Assembly (NCBI GenBank): GCA_910586425.1
Contig: CAJUHL010000035.1
Span: 1 to 16,256 of the forward strand
DNA from: an uncultured Bacilli bacterium
GTDB lineage: Bacteria; Bacillota_I; Bacilli_A; RF39; UBA660
Reading direction: 5' to 3'
Length of the DNA stretch: 16,256 bases
Shown here: piece by piece, positions 1-7,992 of the stretch
Position numbering within the stretch: position 1 is the first letter of the stretch
How the letters are laid out: each line of letters begins with the position of its first letter
The notes under the pieces: model-generated
The model's database searches: none
What the model saw: the letters and a program-made list of their open reading frames with translations, nothing else
What the model was told of the DNA's origin: nothing
Program-made: the position numbers and the translations under genes

Positions 1-175
1 TAAAGGGCGGATTTAGGGACTAATTATGATGTAAACATTGCATTATTAGATACAGAACAGAAACATATCAAGGCGGATTTTATTGCACAGTTGTTATATG
101 TATGTCTGTCTAATTTTTGCGTCACTGAAACAGGATAAGATGATTATTTAATACAGATAATGGCGGATTCTTCAT
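1..175. other. Leader region upstream of the first gene; no convincing gene
   Basis: A frame is open from base 4 to the TAA at 136-138, directly after a TAA at 1-3. It would encode about 44 residues, has no credible start codon or ribosome binding site, and I do not recognise it. It could be a remnant of an upstream gene, or chance. The 8-mer GGCGGATT occurs three times (6-13, 72-79, 162-169); the last copy supplies the weak ribosome binding site of the first gene. I see no clear -35/-10 promoter pair and no terminator, so the transcript probably enters from upstream. Confidence 0.4.
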
Positions 176-1249
176 ATGAGAAAAAAAATTTTATTTATAG
201 TTGAAGCAATGGGAGGCGGAATATTTACATATATTGTTAATTTGTCTAATGAGTTGGTTAAAAAATTTGATCTGTATATTGCATATGCAGTCCGCAAACA
301 GACTCCGCCGGATTATAGAAGTTATTTTGATCCGCAAATACGCCTGATAGAAGTGAAAAACTTTGTAAGATCTATTAATATTTTAAAAGATGTAAGTGCA
401 TTTGTGGAAATCAGAGAAATAGCAGAAAAGATACAGCCAGACATCATCCATTTGCATAGCAGTAAAGCTGGTGCGTTAGGACGTTTTGCATTTAACGGGA
501 GAAAAATACCTTTGTTTTATACGCCTCATGGATACAGCTTTTTGATGAAAAACTATGGTTATACCAAAAGAACTCTATATAAAATAATAGAATATATTTG
601 TGCAAGGCGTAAATGTATAACGATTAGTTGCAGTGAAGGGGAGCATCAAGAAACTTTAAAACTAACACCCAATGCATTGTATATAAACAATGGAATTAAT
701 GTAGATGAATTACAGATGTTAACAAAGCATACCAAAAGAAAACAGCAATATCCATTTACAGTATTTACGTTAGGGCGCATTTGTTATCAAAAGAATCCTG
801 AATTATTCAATCAGATAGCCGAAGCGTTACCTGATATACATTTTTTATGGATAGGCGGAGGAGAATTAAGAGAAAAATTAACAGCTCCTAATATTGAAGT
901 AACCTCCTGGGTCGAGCGGGAAATGGCTTTGGCCTATTCACTGAATGGAAATGTTTTTGTTTTGACCTCTTTATGGGAGGGGCTTCCATTGTCATTACTG
1001 GAATCTATGTATATGAAAAAAGTGTGTATAGTTTCCAATGTGATTGGAAACCGCGATGTGATACATCATGGTATAAATGGCTTTATTTGCAACGATCTTG
1101 ATGATTATGTCAAAGCAATTAAATTTTGTAAAAATAATGATACAAGTAATTTGATAAATAATGCTTATGAAGAAGTTTTAACTGTATATAATACAACCGT
1201 GATAGCCCGCAAATATGAAAAAATATATGAGGAACGGCTAAATGGATAA
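176..1249 (+). CDS. Glycosyltransferase family 4 (GT-B fold)
   Basis: This is a cytoplasmic retaining glycosyltransferase that would add one sugar to the lipid-linked repeat; donor and acceptor cannot be read from the sequence. The 357 residues are normal for GT4. The N-terminal domain opens with a beta strand and a glycine-rich loop (GGG at 13-15), followed by an HLHSSKAG stretch near 92-99 and PHG at 118-119 region. The C-terminal domain begins near 193 (FTLGR), has an IGGG nucleotide-binding turn near 226-229, and carries the GT4 E-x7-E motif as EGLPLSLLE (E268, E276). The start at 176 has only a weak ribosome binding site (GGCGG, 162-166). Its last 8 bases overlap the pyruvyl transferase gene, which suggests translational coupling. 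The family is secure; the specific linkage is unknown. Confidence 0.9.
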   Translation: MRKKILFIVEAMGGGIFTYIVNLSNELVKKFDLYIAYAVRKQTPPDYRSYFDPQIRLIEVKNFVRSINILKDVSAFVEIREIAEKIQPDIIHLHSSKAGALGRFAFNGRKIPLFYTPHGYSFLMKNYGYTKRTLYKIIEYICARRKCITISCSEGEHQETLKLTPNALYINNGINVDELQMLTKHTKRKQQYPFTVFTLGRICYQKNPELFNQIAEALPDIHFLWIGGGELREKLTAPNIEVTSWVEREMALAYSLNGNVFVLTSLWEGLPLSLLESMYMKKVCIVSNVIGNRDVIHHGINGFICNDLDDYVKAIKFCKNNDTSNLINNAYEEVLTVYNTTVIARKYEKIYEERLNG

Positions 1250-2540
1250 AAAATATATTATTATTCCGGGATGTTCAGATCTTAACAGAGGTGATCAGGC
1301 CCTTGTATGGGAAACCAGGAAGATTGCAGAAAACGCAGGATATATTGGAAATTATTATTTAACAACAGAAGCAAATGAACCTGCAGCTCAGAGCTGTTCT
1401 GAAGGATTACAAATAATAGTTCCTGTTTTAGAGCATCCATCAAGAATATTTAAAAGCAAAGAAAATATAAATTACAACATGTTTTTAAAATTAAAATGGG
1501 GAATTGTAGCTCTGTGGGATTTTATTGTAAGTTTGTTTTATTTTTTTGGATTATCTCGAAGATTTATTAAATTCTTTATATCTGCGGACAAACGAAAGTC
1601 ACTGGAGGTATTTGAAAAATCTGATGCTGTTTTTTTTAAAGGGGGAGGATTACTTCAAACTTATGGTGGAATAACATCTACATATTCTATGTATTTTTGG
1701 ACATTCCACATCTTGTTGGCTAAACGTTTAAAGAAAAAAGTCTATATATTGCCAAACTCAATGGGACCTTTTGATGGTCCATTAGTAAAATGGATTGCAC
1801 GAAAGGCGTTATGTAAGTGTGACCTTCTCGCATCTCGTGAAACCCATACACAGAAAGAAGTGAAAGATAAACTGGGATTGAAAATGGAAAATTTTCCTGA
1901 TCTTGCATTTTATCTATCTGAAACCCAAATCTCAAAAGAATGTGTATTGAAAAAATACAATATTTATACTGATAAAAAGATAGTTGCTATTACAATGCGC
2001 CCTTATAGATTTCCCAAATCTCCAAATCCCGAAATGGCATATGAGAAGTACAAGTCTGAAATGGCAAAGTTTGTACACTGGATATATCAAACCGGTTATA
2101 TGCCTGTTATTGTGGAACATACACTTGCCATGAATGAACATGAAAATGATGGTGCCTGTATTAAATCCATAATAGAACGATTATCCTTAAATGAATATTC
2201 TGTTATTTCTGATGCAAATTTAACCTGTCGTGATTTGAAAACAATTTATGGATATTGTGATTATATTATTGGTACACGTTTTCATTCCGTAATATTTGCT
2301 ATAAGTTGCGGCGTTCCCGGTATTGCAATTGCATATGCAGGAAATAAAACGCAAGGCATTATGGATGATATGGGATTAATGGAATATGTAATACAGATAG
2401 ACGATGTCAATTGTCAAAAACTTCAGGATAAGTTTTTAAATTTGATCAAAAATGAAGCTGCGGTAAAGCAAAAAATAAGTGCCTATTTAAATTATACAAA
2501 TACTCAATATAAAGTACTCAGTAGATGTTTGAGAAAGTAA
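1242..2540 (+). CDS. Polysaccharide pyruvyl transferase family protein
   Basis: This is a member of the polysaccharide pyruvyl transferase family (PF04230; CsaB, WcaK and PssM type), which transfers pyruvate from phosphoenolpyruvate to a sugar to form a ketal. That adds a negative charge to the polymer. Visible family marks in the 432-residue protein are NRGDQA at 15-20, a KGGG loop at 133-136, PNSMGPF at 171-177, the strongly conserved TRFHSVIFAISCGVP block at 345-359, and AYAGNKTQGI near 364-373. The length is slightly above the usual 350-400 because of a hydrophobic, aromatic-rich stretch near 85-112. That stretch may be a membrane-associating helix. The start overlaps the preceding GT4 gene by 8 bp. 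The acceptor sugar is unknown. Some members of this family have diverged in function, so ketal formation is inferred from family. Confidence 0.9.
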   Translation: MDKKYIIIPGCSDLNRGDQALVWETRKIAENAGYIGNYYLTTEANEPAAQSCSEGLQIIVPVLEHPSRIFKSKENINYNMFLKLKWGIVALWDFIVSLFYFFGLSRRFIKFFISADKRKSLEVFEKSDAVFFKGGGLLQTYGGITSTYSMYFWTFHILLAKRLKKKVYILPNSMGPFDGPLVKWIARKALCKCDLLASRETHTQKEVKDKLGLKMENFPDLAFYLSETQISKECVLKKYNIYTDKKIVAITMRPYRFPKSPNPEMAYEKYKSEMAKFVHWIYQTGYMPVIVEHTLAMNEHENDGACIKSIIERLSLNEYSVISDANLTCRDLKTIYGYCDYIIGTRFHSVIFAISCGVPGIAIAYAGNKTQGIMDDMGLMEYVIQIDDVNCQKLQDKFLNLIKNEAAVKQKISAYLNYTNTQYKVLSRCLRK

Positions 2541-2550
2541 TAGAATTCAA

Positions 2551-3852
2551 ATGGAAAAACAAAAAATAAGAATATTGGTTATTACTTCAATGCCCTGGCG
2601 CAATGATAATAATATCGGAAACTCTTATTCAAATATTTTTAGTGGATTAGAACATAAAATTGAATTTGCACATATCTACTGCCGTTCCGGTATGCCGCAA
2701 AATAATTTGTGCCATAAATATTTTCAAATTACCGAAAAAGATATTATTTCTAATATTAGAAATCGCAATTATCTTCTTGGAAGAGCATTTTACTTAGATA
2801 ATCCCAATGAAAACACAAAAGAAGAGTTCTCGAACATTTATAATCATATGAGAATATTGAGATGGGAACTCTTTTTTCTTGGAAGAAATATATTATGGAA
2901 TTTGTCAGAATGGAAAAATAAAAGATTTACAAAATTTATTGAAGACTTCAGTCCGGATATAATATTCGGCACATTAACTTATATGCCTAATATTAATAAG
3001 ATGATGATTTATTTAAAGGAAACTTACAATATTCCATTGGTTGTATATTCATGGGATGATGTATATTCATTAAAACAATTCTCACTTTCGCCATTCTTTT
3101 GGTTACGAAGATTCGAGCAACGTAAATGGATTCGAAAATGTGTTGAAAAGTCGGATAAAATGTATGTTATAACAAGGCTAATGCAGAAGGAATATGATAA
3201 ATGTTTTAAGAAATCAAGTTCACTTTTATATAAAGGCTATTCATATAAAAATGAATTGTATCAAAGCAGATCCATAAATATCCCCATACAATTTGTGTTT
3301 ATGGGTAATTTGGGGGCCGGACGCTGGAAAACTTTAGTCAAATTTGTTAAAACATTGACTGAGATAAACAAAACCGGGATAAAGGCAATATTGAAAATTT
3401 ATACGTTATCCCCTTTAACCCGTCAAATGAGAAACAAACTAACAGTTAAAGGAATCAGTAATATTATGCCAAATGTCCCAAACGAAAAGGTTATGGATGT
3501 ATTAAAAAGCGCCGACATTTTGATTCACGTGGAGCCCATCAACCTTAAGGACAAACTTTTTTACCGATTATCATTTACGACAAAGTTGGTGGATTATTTT
3601 AAATCCGGAAGATGTATTCTGGGACTTGGCGGAAAAACAGCTTCGTTAATGTACCTTGAAGATTATGATTGTGGCATTGTTATATATGATATATCAAAAA
3701 TGTCACAGACTGTAAAATATCTAATTGAACATCCTGACATAATACAAGAATACGCAAAAAAAGCCTGGGATTGCGGATATAAAAATCATCAAATTGAAAA
3801 TATTCAGGCAAACTTGTATCGTGATTTTGTCAAATTAGTACCTCAAAATTAA
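2551..3852 (+). CDS. GT-B type glycosyltransferase
   Basis: This is a probable cytoplasmic glycosyltransferase of the GT-B superfamily (GT4 or GT1-like), 433 residues. The N-terminal half holds a Rossmann-like start (IRILVITSMPW at 6-16), a SPDIIFG strand near 134-140 and a VVYSWDD segment near 164-170. The C-terminal domain begins at FVFMGNLG (248-255), the usual donor-domain opening. It continues with NVPNEKVMDVLKSADI (308-323) and SFTTKLVDYFKSGRCILGLG (341-360), the equivalent of the usual 'PSKLFEYLAAGKPVL' donor-binding segment. A textbook E-x7-E motif is not obvious, so it is more divergent than the two GT4 neighbours. The start follows the pyruvyl transferase by 10 bp with only a weak purine tract upstream (2531-2537), so coupling is likely. 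The sugar specificity is not predictable. Confidence 0.85.
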   Translation: MEKQKIRILVITSMPWRNDNNIGNSYSNIFSGLEHKIEFAHIYCRSGMPQNNLCHKYFQITEKDIISNIRNRNYLLGRAFYLDNPNENTKEEFSNIYNHMRILRWELFFLGRNILWNLSEWKNKRFTKFIEDFSPDIIFGTLTYMPNINKMMIYLKETYNIPLVVYSWDDVYSLKQFSLSPFFWLRRFEQRKWIRKCVEKSDKMYVITRLMQKEYDKCFKKSSSLLYKGYSYKNELYQSRSINIPIQFVFMGNLGAGRWKTLVKFVKTLTEINKTGIKAILKIYTLSPLTRQMRNKLTVKGISNIMPNVPNEKVMDVLKSADILIHVEPINLKDKLFYRLSFTTKLVDYFKSGRCILGLGGKTASLMYLEDYDCGIVIYDISKMSQTVKYLIEHPDIIQEYAKKAWDCGYKNHQIENIQANLYRDFVKLVPQN

Positions 3853-3905
3853 ATGCAATAAATCTTCAGAAGAACAGCCGGTTCGCATAGCCAATGGAGT
3901 AAATA

Positions 3906-5129
3906 ATGAAAATTCTACAAATAAATACGGTTTTTAAAAATGGGGGAAGTACTGGAAGAATTGTATATGAGTTAAAAAATATTGCAGAAGCAAATGGCGA
4001 CGAAGCTTATGTTGCATTTGGGTATGAATATCAGAAAACGTACGATTTAAACACTTTTAAAATGGAGAGTATTCCAAGATTAAAGTTCAGTATTTTGCAG
4101 ACTCGATTATTTGCAGGTCATGGTTTTTATAACAAACGCGAAACAAGGAAATTGATTCAATGGATGGATAATATAAAACCTGATCTGATTCATCTGCATA
4201 ACTTGCATGGTCATTATATAAATGTAGAATTATTATTTAATTATATAAAAAACAAAAAAGTCCCTGTTGTCTGGACGCTGCATGATTGCTGGGCATTTAC
4301 CGGATGGTGTGCTTATTTCGACTATATTGGCTGCCAGAAGTGGAAAGATCAATGCGGGCAATGTCCCAATAAAAAAGAGTATCCTTTTTCATGGTTTCTG
4401 GATAACAGCAAGAATAATCACCAAAAAAAGAAAAAATGTTTTCAGGATGTAGAGAATTTAACAATAGTTACACCCAGCAAATGGTTAAAATCTTTAGTCA
4501 AAGACTCCTTTTTGAAAGATTATAATACAATGGTCATTCATAATGGAATTGATTTAAAAGTTTTTTATCCTAGAAATAACAGTATAAAAAATAAATTAAA
4601 TATAAATAATCGTAAAATGATACTGGCCGTGGCCATGGGAATGTCCAAACGCAAGGGAATTCAGTATATATATGAATTATCAAATAAAATAGATACCCAT
4701 AAAGAGATACTGGTAGTTGTAGGAATCAAGAAAGCTCAATCAAGCCACATATCTTCTAACTTTATTGGAATACCTGAAATTCATGACAGAAATCGATTAG
4801 TAGAACTGTATTCTGCAGCAGATGTTTTTATTAATCCAACGCTGGAGGATACTTTTCCTACAACTAATCTTGAGGCTTTGGCATGCGGTACTCCGGTTGT
4901 AACATTTCAAACTGGGGGCAGTCCGGAAAGTGTGAGAGATGGATGCGGTTATGTTGTTGAAAAAGGGAATCTTCAAAAGTTATGGGATGCCATACAAAAT
5001 GTTTTAAGTCAGCCTAAAAATATAAAAGAATGCAGACTTACAGCTGAGAAATATTTTGATAAAGATTTGTGTTTCAGGCAATATTTATATCTGTATCATT
5101 TAATTTCAGGAGAATATGAAGACATATGA
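3906..5129 (+). CDS. Glycosyltransferase family 4, WcaC-like
   Basis: This is a GT4 glycosyltransferase of 407 residues. It resembles the group that includes colanic acid WcaC, recognised by an HLHNLHG block (97-102), an HDCWAFTGWC block (126-135) and a following cysteine pattern (C143, C150, C153 in a CxxCP context). The donor domain opens at AVAMGMSKRKG (241-251) and carries an EDTFPTTNLEAL block (314-325), the GT4 nucleotide-sugar motif, then GTPVV and GGSPE (near 328-341). The start is well supported: TGGAG at 3895-3899 is 6 bases from the ATG. The 53-bp gap before it is the largest in the cluster and shows no terminator or promoter that I can defend. The stop overlaps the start of the polymerase gene in an ATGA. 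The exact sugar added is unknown. Confidence 0.92.
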   Translation: MKILQINTVFKNGGSTGRIVYELKNIAEANGDEAYVAFGYEYQKTYDLNTFKMESIPRLKFSILQTRLFAGHGFYNKRETRKLIQWMDNIKPDLIHLHNLHGHYINVELLFNYIKNKKVPVVWTLHDCWAFTGWCAYFDYIGCQKWKDQCGQCPNKKEYPFSWFLDNSKNNHQKKKKCFQDVENLTIVTPSKWLKSLVKDSFLKDYNTMVIHNGIDLKVFYPRNNSIKNKLNINNRKMILAVAMGMSKRKGIQYIYELSNKIDTHKEILVVVGIKKAQSSHISSNFIGIPEIHDRNRLVELYSAADVFINPTLEDTFPTTNLEALACGTPVVTFQTGGSPESVRDGCGYVVEKGNLQKLWDAIQNVLSQPKNIKECRLTAEKYFDKDLCFRQYLYLYHLISGEYEDI

Positions 5130-6181
5130 TTTATTATATTCTACTGCTCTTTGTTATAATACTTGGGATCAATTTCAAGCATATCAGGATCAGGTGTTAT
5201 GAAAAAAGAACCGATGGACAAGCCATTTACGTCATAATTATTGGTGCTGTTTTAATATTGTTATGTGGACTGAGACATGATGGAATTGGCAGAGATACTG
5301 AAATGTATCGTTATATTTATGAAAATATGGCCCATTTAAGGTGGGGGGAATATTGGAAAGAATATGATTATGGTTACTATTTTTTGCAATTTCTTATTTC
5401 AAGGTTTTTTGGATATCGTATATTTTTATTCATTACTGCAATTCTGTCGATAGCTCCTGTAGTTTTTATTATATATAAATATTCGAAAAACAAGATAATC
5501 AGTTTTATTTTATATATATGTTTTACATATTATACCTTTTGTTTTTCTGCATTAAGACAGGCAGTAGCTATAGGATTTATTATGCTGGCATATCACCAGG
5601 TTAGAAAGAAAAATTTAAAAGTCTTTCTTATTTGTACACTGACAGCGATATTATTTCATAGTTCAGCTTTGATGTTTTTACCGATTTACTTGATTGATAA
5701 AATTCCATATAAAAAAGTTACAATAGTTATCTCCTGTATATTAATGATTATGTTTTATCTTTTTAGAGATCAGTTTTGGAGTGTTGCTACTTTATTTGCA
5801 CGACAACAATATAAAGCAGGCATTGATGCAGGCGGTCAAAAGATGTATTTATTTATGATTTTATCTGTGATTCTTGGATTTATGTATAGAGATGGATTTA
5901 CCGGAAAAAAATCAGAAAACAGGCTACTGTTATATATGCAGATTTTTTCCATACTTATTTGGCCGATGGCAACAGTTAATCCTGCAATTGCAAGAATGTA
6001 TTACTATTTTCACATTTTTTTCATTTTATATGTTCCAGAATTGTTGTATGCAATCCGGGAAAGAGGTGAAAGATTCTTTATATTAACAGGATATATGTGT
6101 GTTGCTTTTTATTTCCTGATTGATCAAATTTTTGCCCCGCTTATGAAATGTAATCCATATTTATTTTTCTGGCAATCTTAA
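5126..6181 (+). CDS. EpsG/Wzy-type polysaccharide polymerase (membrane protein)
   Basis: This is an integral membrane protein of 351 residues that is likely to polymerise lipid-linked repeats on the outer face of the membrane (EpsG family of Wzy-like proteins). It is strongly hydrophobic, with about 9-10 candidate helices, for example near 2-15, 33-49, 99-117, 124-140, 144-157, 165-190, 197-213, 240-253, 267-283, 294-309 and 317-335. The EpsG signature is visible as GLRHDGIGRDTEMYRYIY (48-65): an Arg-Asp pair followed by G-x-D-T and a tyrosine. There is also an ALRQAVAIG segment (142-150), which matches the conserved 'RQ' helix of this family. AGGAGA at 5108-5113 and a 4-bp ATGA overlap with the preceding gene indicate coupling. 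It is the only polymerase candidate in the window. Wzy proteins are poorly conserved, so the call rests on topology plus the GRDT motif. Confidence 0.85.
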   Translation: MIYYILLLFVIILGINFKHIRIRCYEKRTDGQAIYVIIIGAVLILLCGLRHDGIGRDTEMYRYIYENMAHLRWGEYWKEYDYGYYFLQFLISRFFGYRIFLFITAILSIAPVVFIIYKYSKNKIISFILYICFTYYTFCFSALRQAVAIGFIMLAYHQVRKKNLKVFLICTLTAILFHSSALMFLPIYLIDKIPYKKVTIVISCILMIMFYLFRDQFWSVATLFARQQYKAGIDAGGQKMYLFMILSVILGFMYRDGFTGKKSENRLLLYMQIFSILIWPMATVNPAIARMYYYFHIFFILYVPELLYAIRERGERFFILTGYMCVAFYFLIDQIFAPLMKCNPYLFFWQS

Positions 6182-6186
6182 GGAGG
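6181..6186 (+). promoter_or_regulatory. Shine-Dalgarno AGGAGG that decides the next start
   Basis: AGGAGG occupies the bases immediately before an in-frame ATG at 6187 and lies 6 bases before a second ATG at 6193. A ribosome cannot use a Shine-Dalgarno site that abuts the start, so 6193 is the better start. The first base of the site is also the last base of the polymerase stop codon (TAA, 6179-6181). Confidence 0.85.
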
Positions 6187-6192
6187 ATGGGA

Positions 6193-7200
6193 ATGGATAA
6201 AGCATTGGTTGATGTAGCAGTTTTGATTTTATTCTTTAATAATCCCGAAAGATTTCAAACTGTATTTGAAGAAATAAGAAAAGCGAAACCCAGCAAACTG
6301 TTTCTGTATCAGGATGGTGCAAGAAAAAATAATAAAAATGATGAAAGCGGAATTATGGCTTGTAGAAGGATTGCAGATGAAAAAATTGATTGGGAATGTG
6401 AGGTCCATAAATGGTACAGAGAAGAAAACCTTGGCTGTGATCCTTCTAATTATATATCACAAAAATGGGCATTTTCTTTTGTGGACAAATGCATTATTTT
6501 TGAAGATGATTCTGTTCCTTCCGTATCATTTATTCGCTTTTGTAAAGAATTATTGGACAAATATGAAAATGATACAAGAATATCCATGATTGCCGGGTTA
6601 AACTACGATGAGATTACACCAGACATTCCATATGACTATTTTTTCACCAGCAATATTTCTATTTGGGGATGGGCCTCATGGAAACGGGTAATTGATTGTT
6701 GGGAAGGTGATTATGATTTTTTAAGAGACTCACTGGCTGTTAAGGAATTAAAAGCTCTTATAAAGGCTCATGGAATAAGAAAGGATTTTCTGCGAATTGC
6801 TCACAGACATAAGAAAACAGGAAAAGAGTATTATGAAACCATATTATCAGCCAATATGTTATTAAATTCAGGATTAAGTATTGTTCCAACCAAAAACATG
6901 ATTAATAATATTGGGTGTTTTGGAGATGGCGTTCATTACACGGCTCCTCTGAAAATGATGCCTAAAAAAATCCAGAAGATTTTTCAAGTTAAACGATATG
7001 AGATTGATTTCCCATTAAGACATCCTAAATATGTAGTTGAAAATGTTCCTTATAAACAACGCGTTTATAAATTGATGGCCTGGAATCATCCATTTATTAA
7101 ATGGAAACGAAAAATGGAATCATTTTTTCTCAAAATACGATTTGGCGATTTAAACGGGATAAAGAGGGCTTTAATTAATACTTTAAATGGAGGTAAATAA
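6193..7200 (+). CDS. GT-A glycosyltransferase, HlpA-like / GNT-I-like group
   Basis: This is a probable glycosyltransferase of 335 residues, often annotated in databases as 'hemolytic protein HlpA-like' or glycosyltransferase family 2. It is related in fold to the GNT-I type GT-A enzymes. The start at 6193 is chosen over the in-frame ATG at 6187 because AGGAGG sits at 6181-6186. The N-terminus has a beta strand and LILFFNNPERF (11-21), LFLYQDG (36-42), and then the metal-binding acidic motif IIFEDD (101-106). SIWGWASWKRV (156-166) is the most characteristic block of this group. The C-terminal third is basic and may touch the membrane. It sits 11 bp after the polymerase and 2 bp before rfbF. 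The old 'hemolysin' label has no bearing on function here; sugar transfer is inferred from fold and context. Confidence 0.85.
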   Translation: MDKALVDVAVLILFFNNPERFQTVFEEIRKAKPSKLFLYQDGARKNNKNDESGIMACRRIADEKIDWECEVHKWYREENLGCDPSNYISQKWAFSFVDKCIIFEDDSVPSVSFIRFCKELLDKYENDTRISMIAGLNYDEITPDIPYDYFFTSNISIWGWASWKRVIDCWEGDYDFLRDSLAVKELKALIKAHGIRKDFLRIAHRHKKTGKEYYETILSANMLLNSGLSIVPTKNMINNIGCFGDGVHYTAPLKMMPKKIQKIFQVKRYEIDFPLRHPKYVVENVPYKQRVYKLMAWNHPFIKWKRKMESFFLKIRFGDLNGIKRALINTLNGGK

Positions 7201-7202
7201 CA

Positions 7203-7982
7203 ATGAAAGCAGTAATTCTGGCTGGCGGATTTGGAACCAGAATTTCAGAAGAATCCCATTTGAAACCAAAACCTATGATTGAAATAGGAGAGAAACCGAT
7301 TCTCTGGCACATTATGAAAGAATATTCTGTATATGGAGTAGAGGAATTTATTATATGTGCCGGATACAAACAACACATAATAAAAAAATGGTTTGCCGAT
7401 TATTTTATCCATACATCAGATATTACTTTTGATTTTTCAAAAGGAAATGAGATGATCGTTCACAACAAACACGCCGAGGCATGGAAAGTTACAATTGTAG
7501 ATACAGGATTAAATACACAGACTGGCGGACGAGTGAAAAGAATACAAAATTATATTGGAAACGAACCTTTTATGCTTACATACGGAGATGCAGTAAGTGA
7601 TATAAATGTATCTGAATTAATCAATTGTCATATTAGACAAAAAAAGATCGGGACGATGTCCATGTATAATTTTGGACAAAGCAAAGGAGTCGTTGACATT
7701 AATAAAGATGGAAGCATTACAGCGTTTCGTGAAAAATCAAATTATGATGGTGATTTAATCAATATAGGATACATGATTTTTGAACCTCAGATTTTTGAAT
7801 TTATAGATGGTGATTCTGCTGTACTGGAGAAAGACGTGTTGAACAGGCTGGTAAATGAAAATCAACTGTCTGGTTATATCCATAAGAGTTTTTGGCAATG
7901 TATGGATACGTTAAGGGAAAAGCAAAAGCTTGAAGAGCTTTGGGAAACAGGTCGTGCACCATGGAAGATATGGAAGGAGTAA
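7203..7982 (+). CDS. rfbF: Glucose-1-phosphate cytidylyltransferase
   Basis: This enzyme makes CDP-glucose from CTP and alpha-D-glucose 1-phosphate, the first step of the CDP-6-deoxyhexose pathway (RfbF/DdhA/AscA). Its 259 residues match the usual 257. The nucleotidyltransferase signature GGFGTR is at 8-13, followed by SHLKPKPMIEIG (18-29) with the conserved lysines. A YGDAVSD metal-binding segment is at 127-133, FREK at 175-178, and the characteristic C-terminal WQCMDTLREK block at 231-240. The SHLKPKPM sequence and the C-terminal block separate it from glucose-1-phosphate thymidylyltransferases. GGAGG at 7189-7193 lies 9 bases before the ATG. It is followed after 10 bp by rfbG, the canonical pairing. 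Confidence 0.97.
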   Translation: MKAVILAGGFGTRISEESHLKPKPMIEIGEKPILWHIMKEYSVYGVEEFIICAGYKQHIIKKWFADYFIHTSDITFDFSKGNEMIVHNKHAEAWKVTIVDTGLNTQTGGRVKRIQNYIGNEPFMLTYGDAVSDINVSELINCHIRQKKIGTMSMYNFGQSKGVVDINKDGSITAFREKSNYDGDLINIGYMIFEPQIFEFIDGDSAVLEKDVLNRLVNENQLSGYIHKSFWQCMDTLREKQKLEELWETGRAPWKIWKE

Positions 7983-7992
7983 AAGGAATAAA

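Noticed and set aside
4..138. Partial gene at the left edge
   Set aside because: A stop precedes it at 1-3, it has no start codon with a binding site, and the 44 residues are not recognisable.
6187..6192. ATG at 6187 as start of the HlpA-like glycosyltransferase
   Set aside because: It directly abuts AGGAGG; the ATG at 6193 has correct spacing.
7930..7992. Upstream ATG extending rfbG by 21 codons into rfbF
   Set aside because: The extra residues are not family-like, there is no ribosome binding site at 7930, and AAAGGA stands 5 bases before the ATG at 7993.
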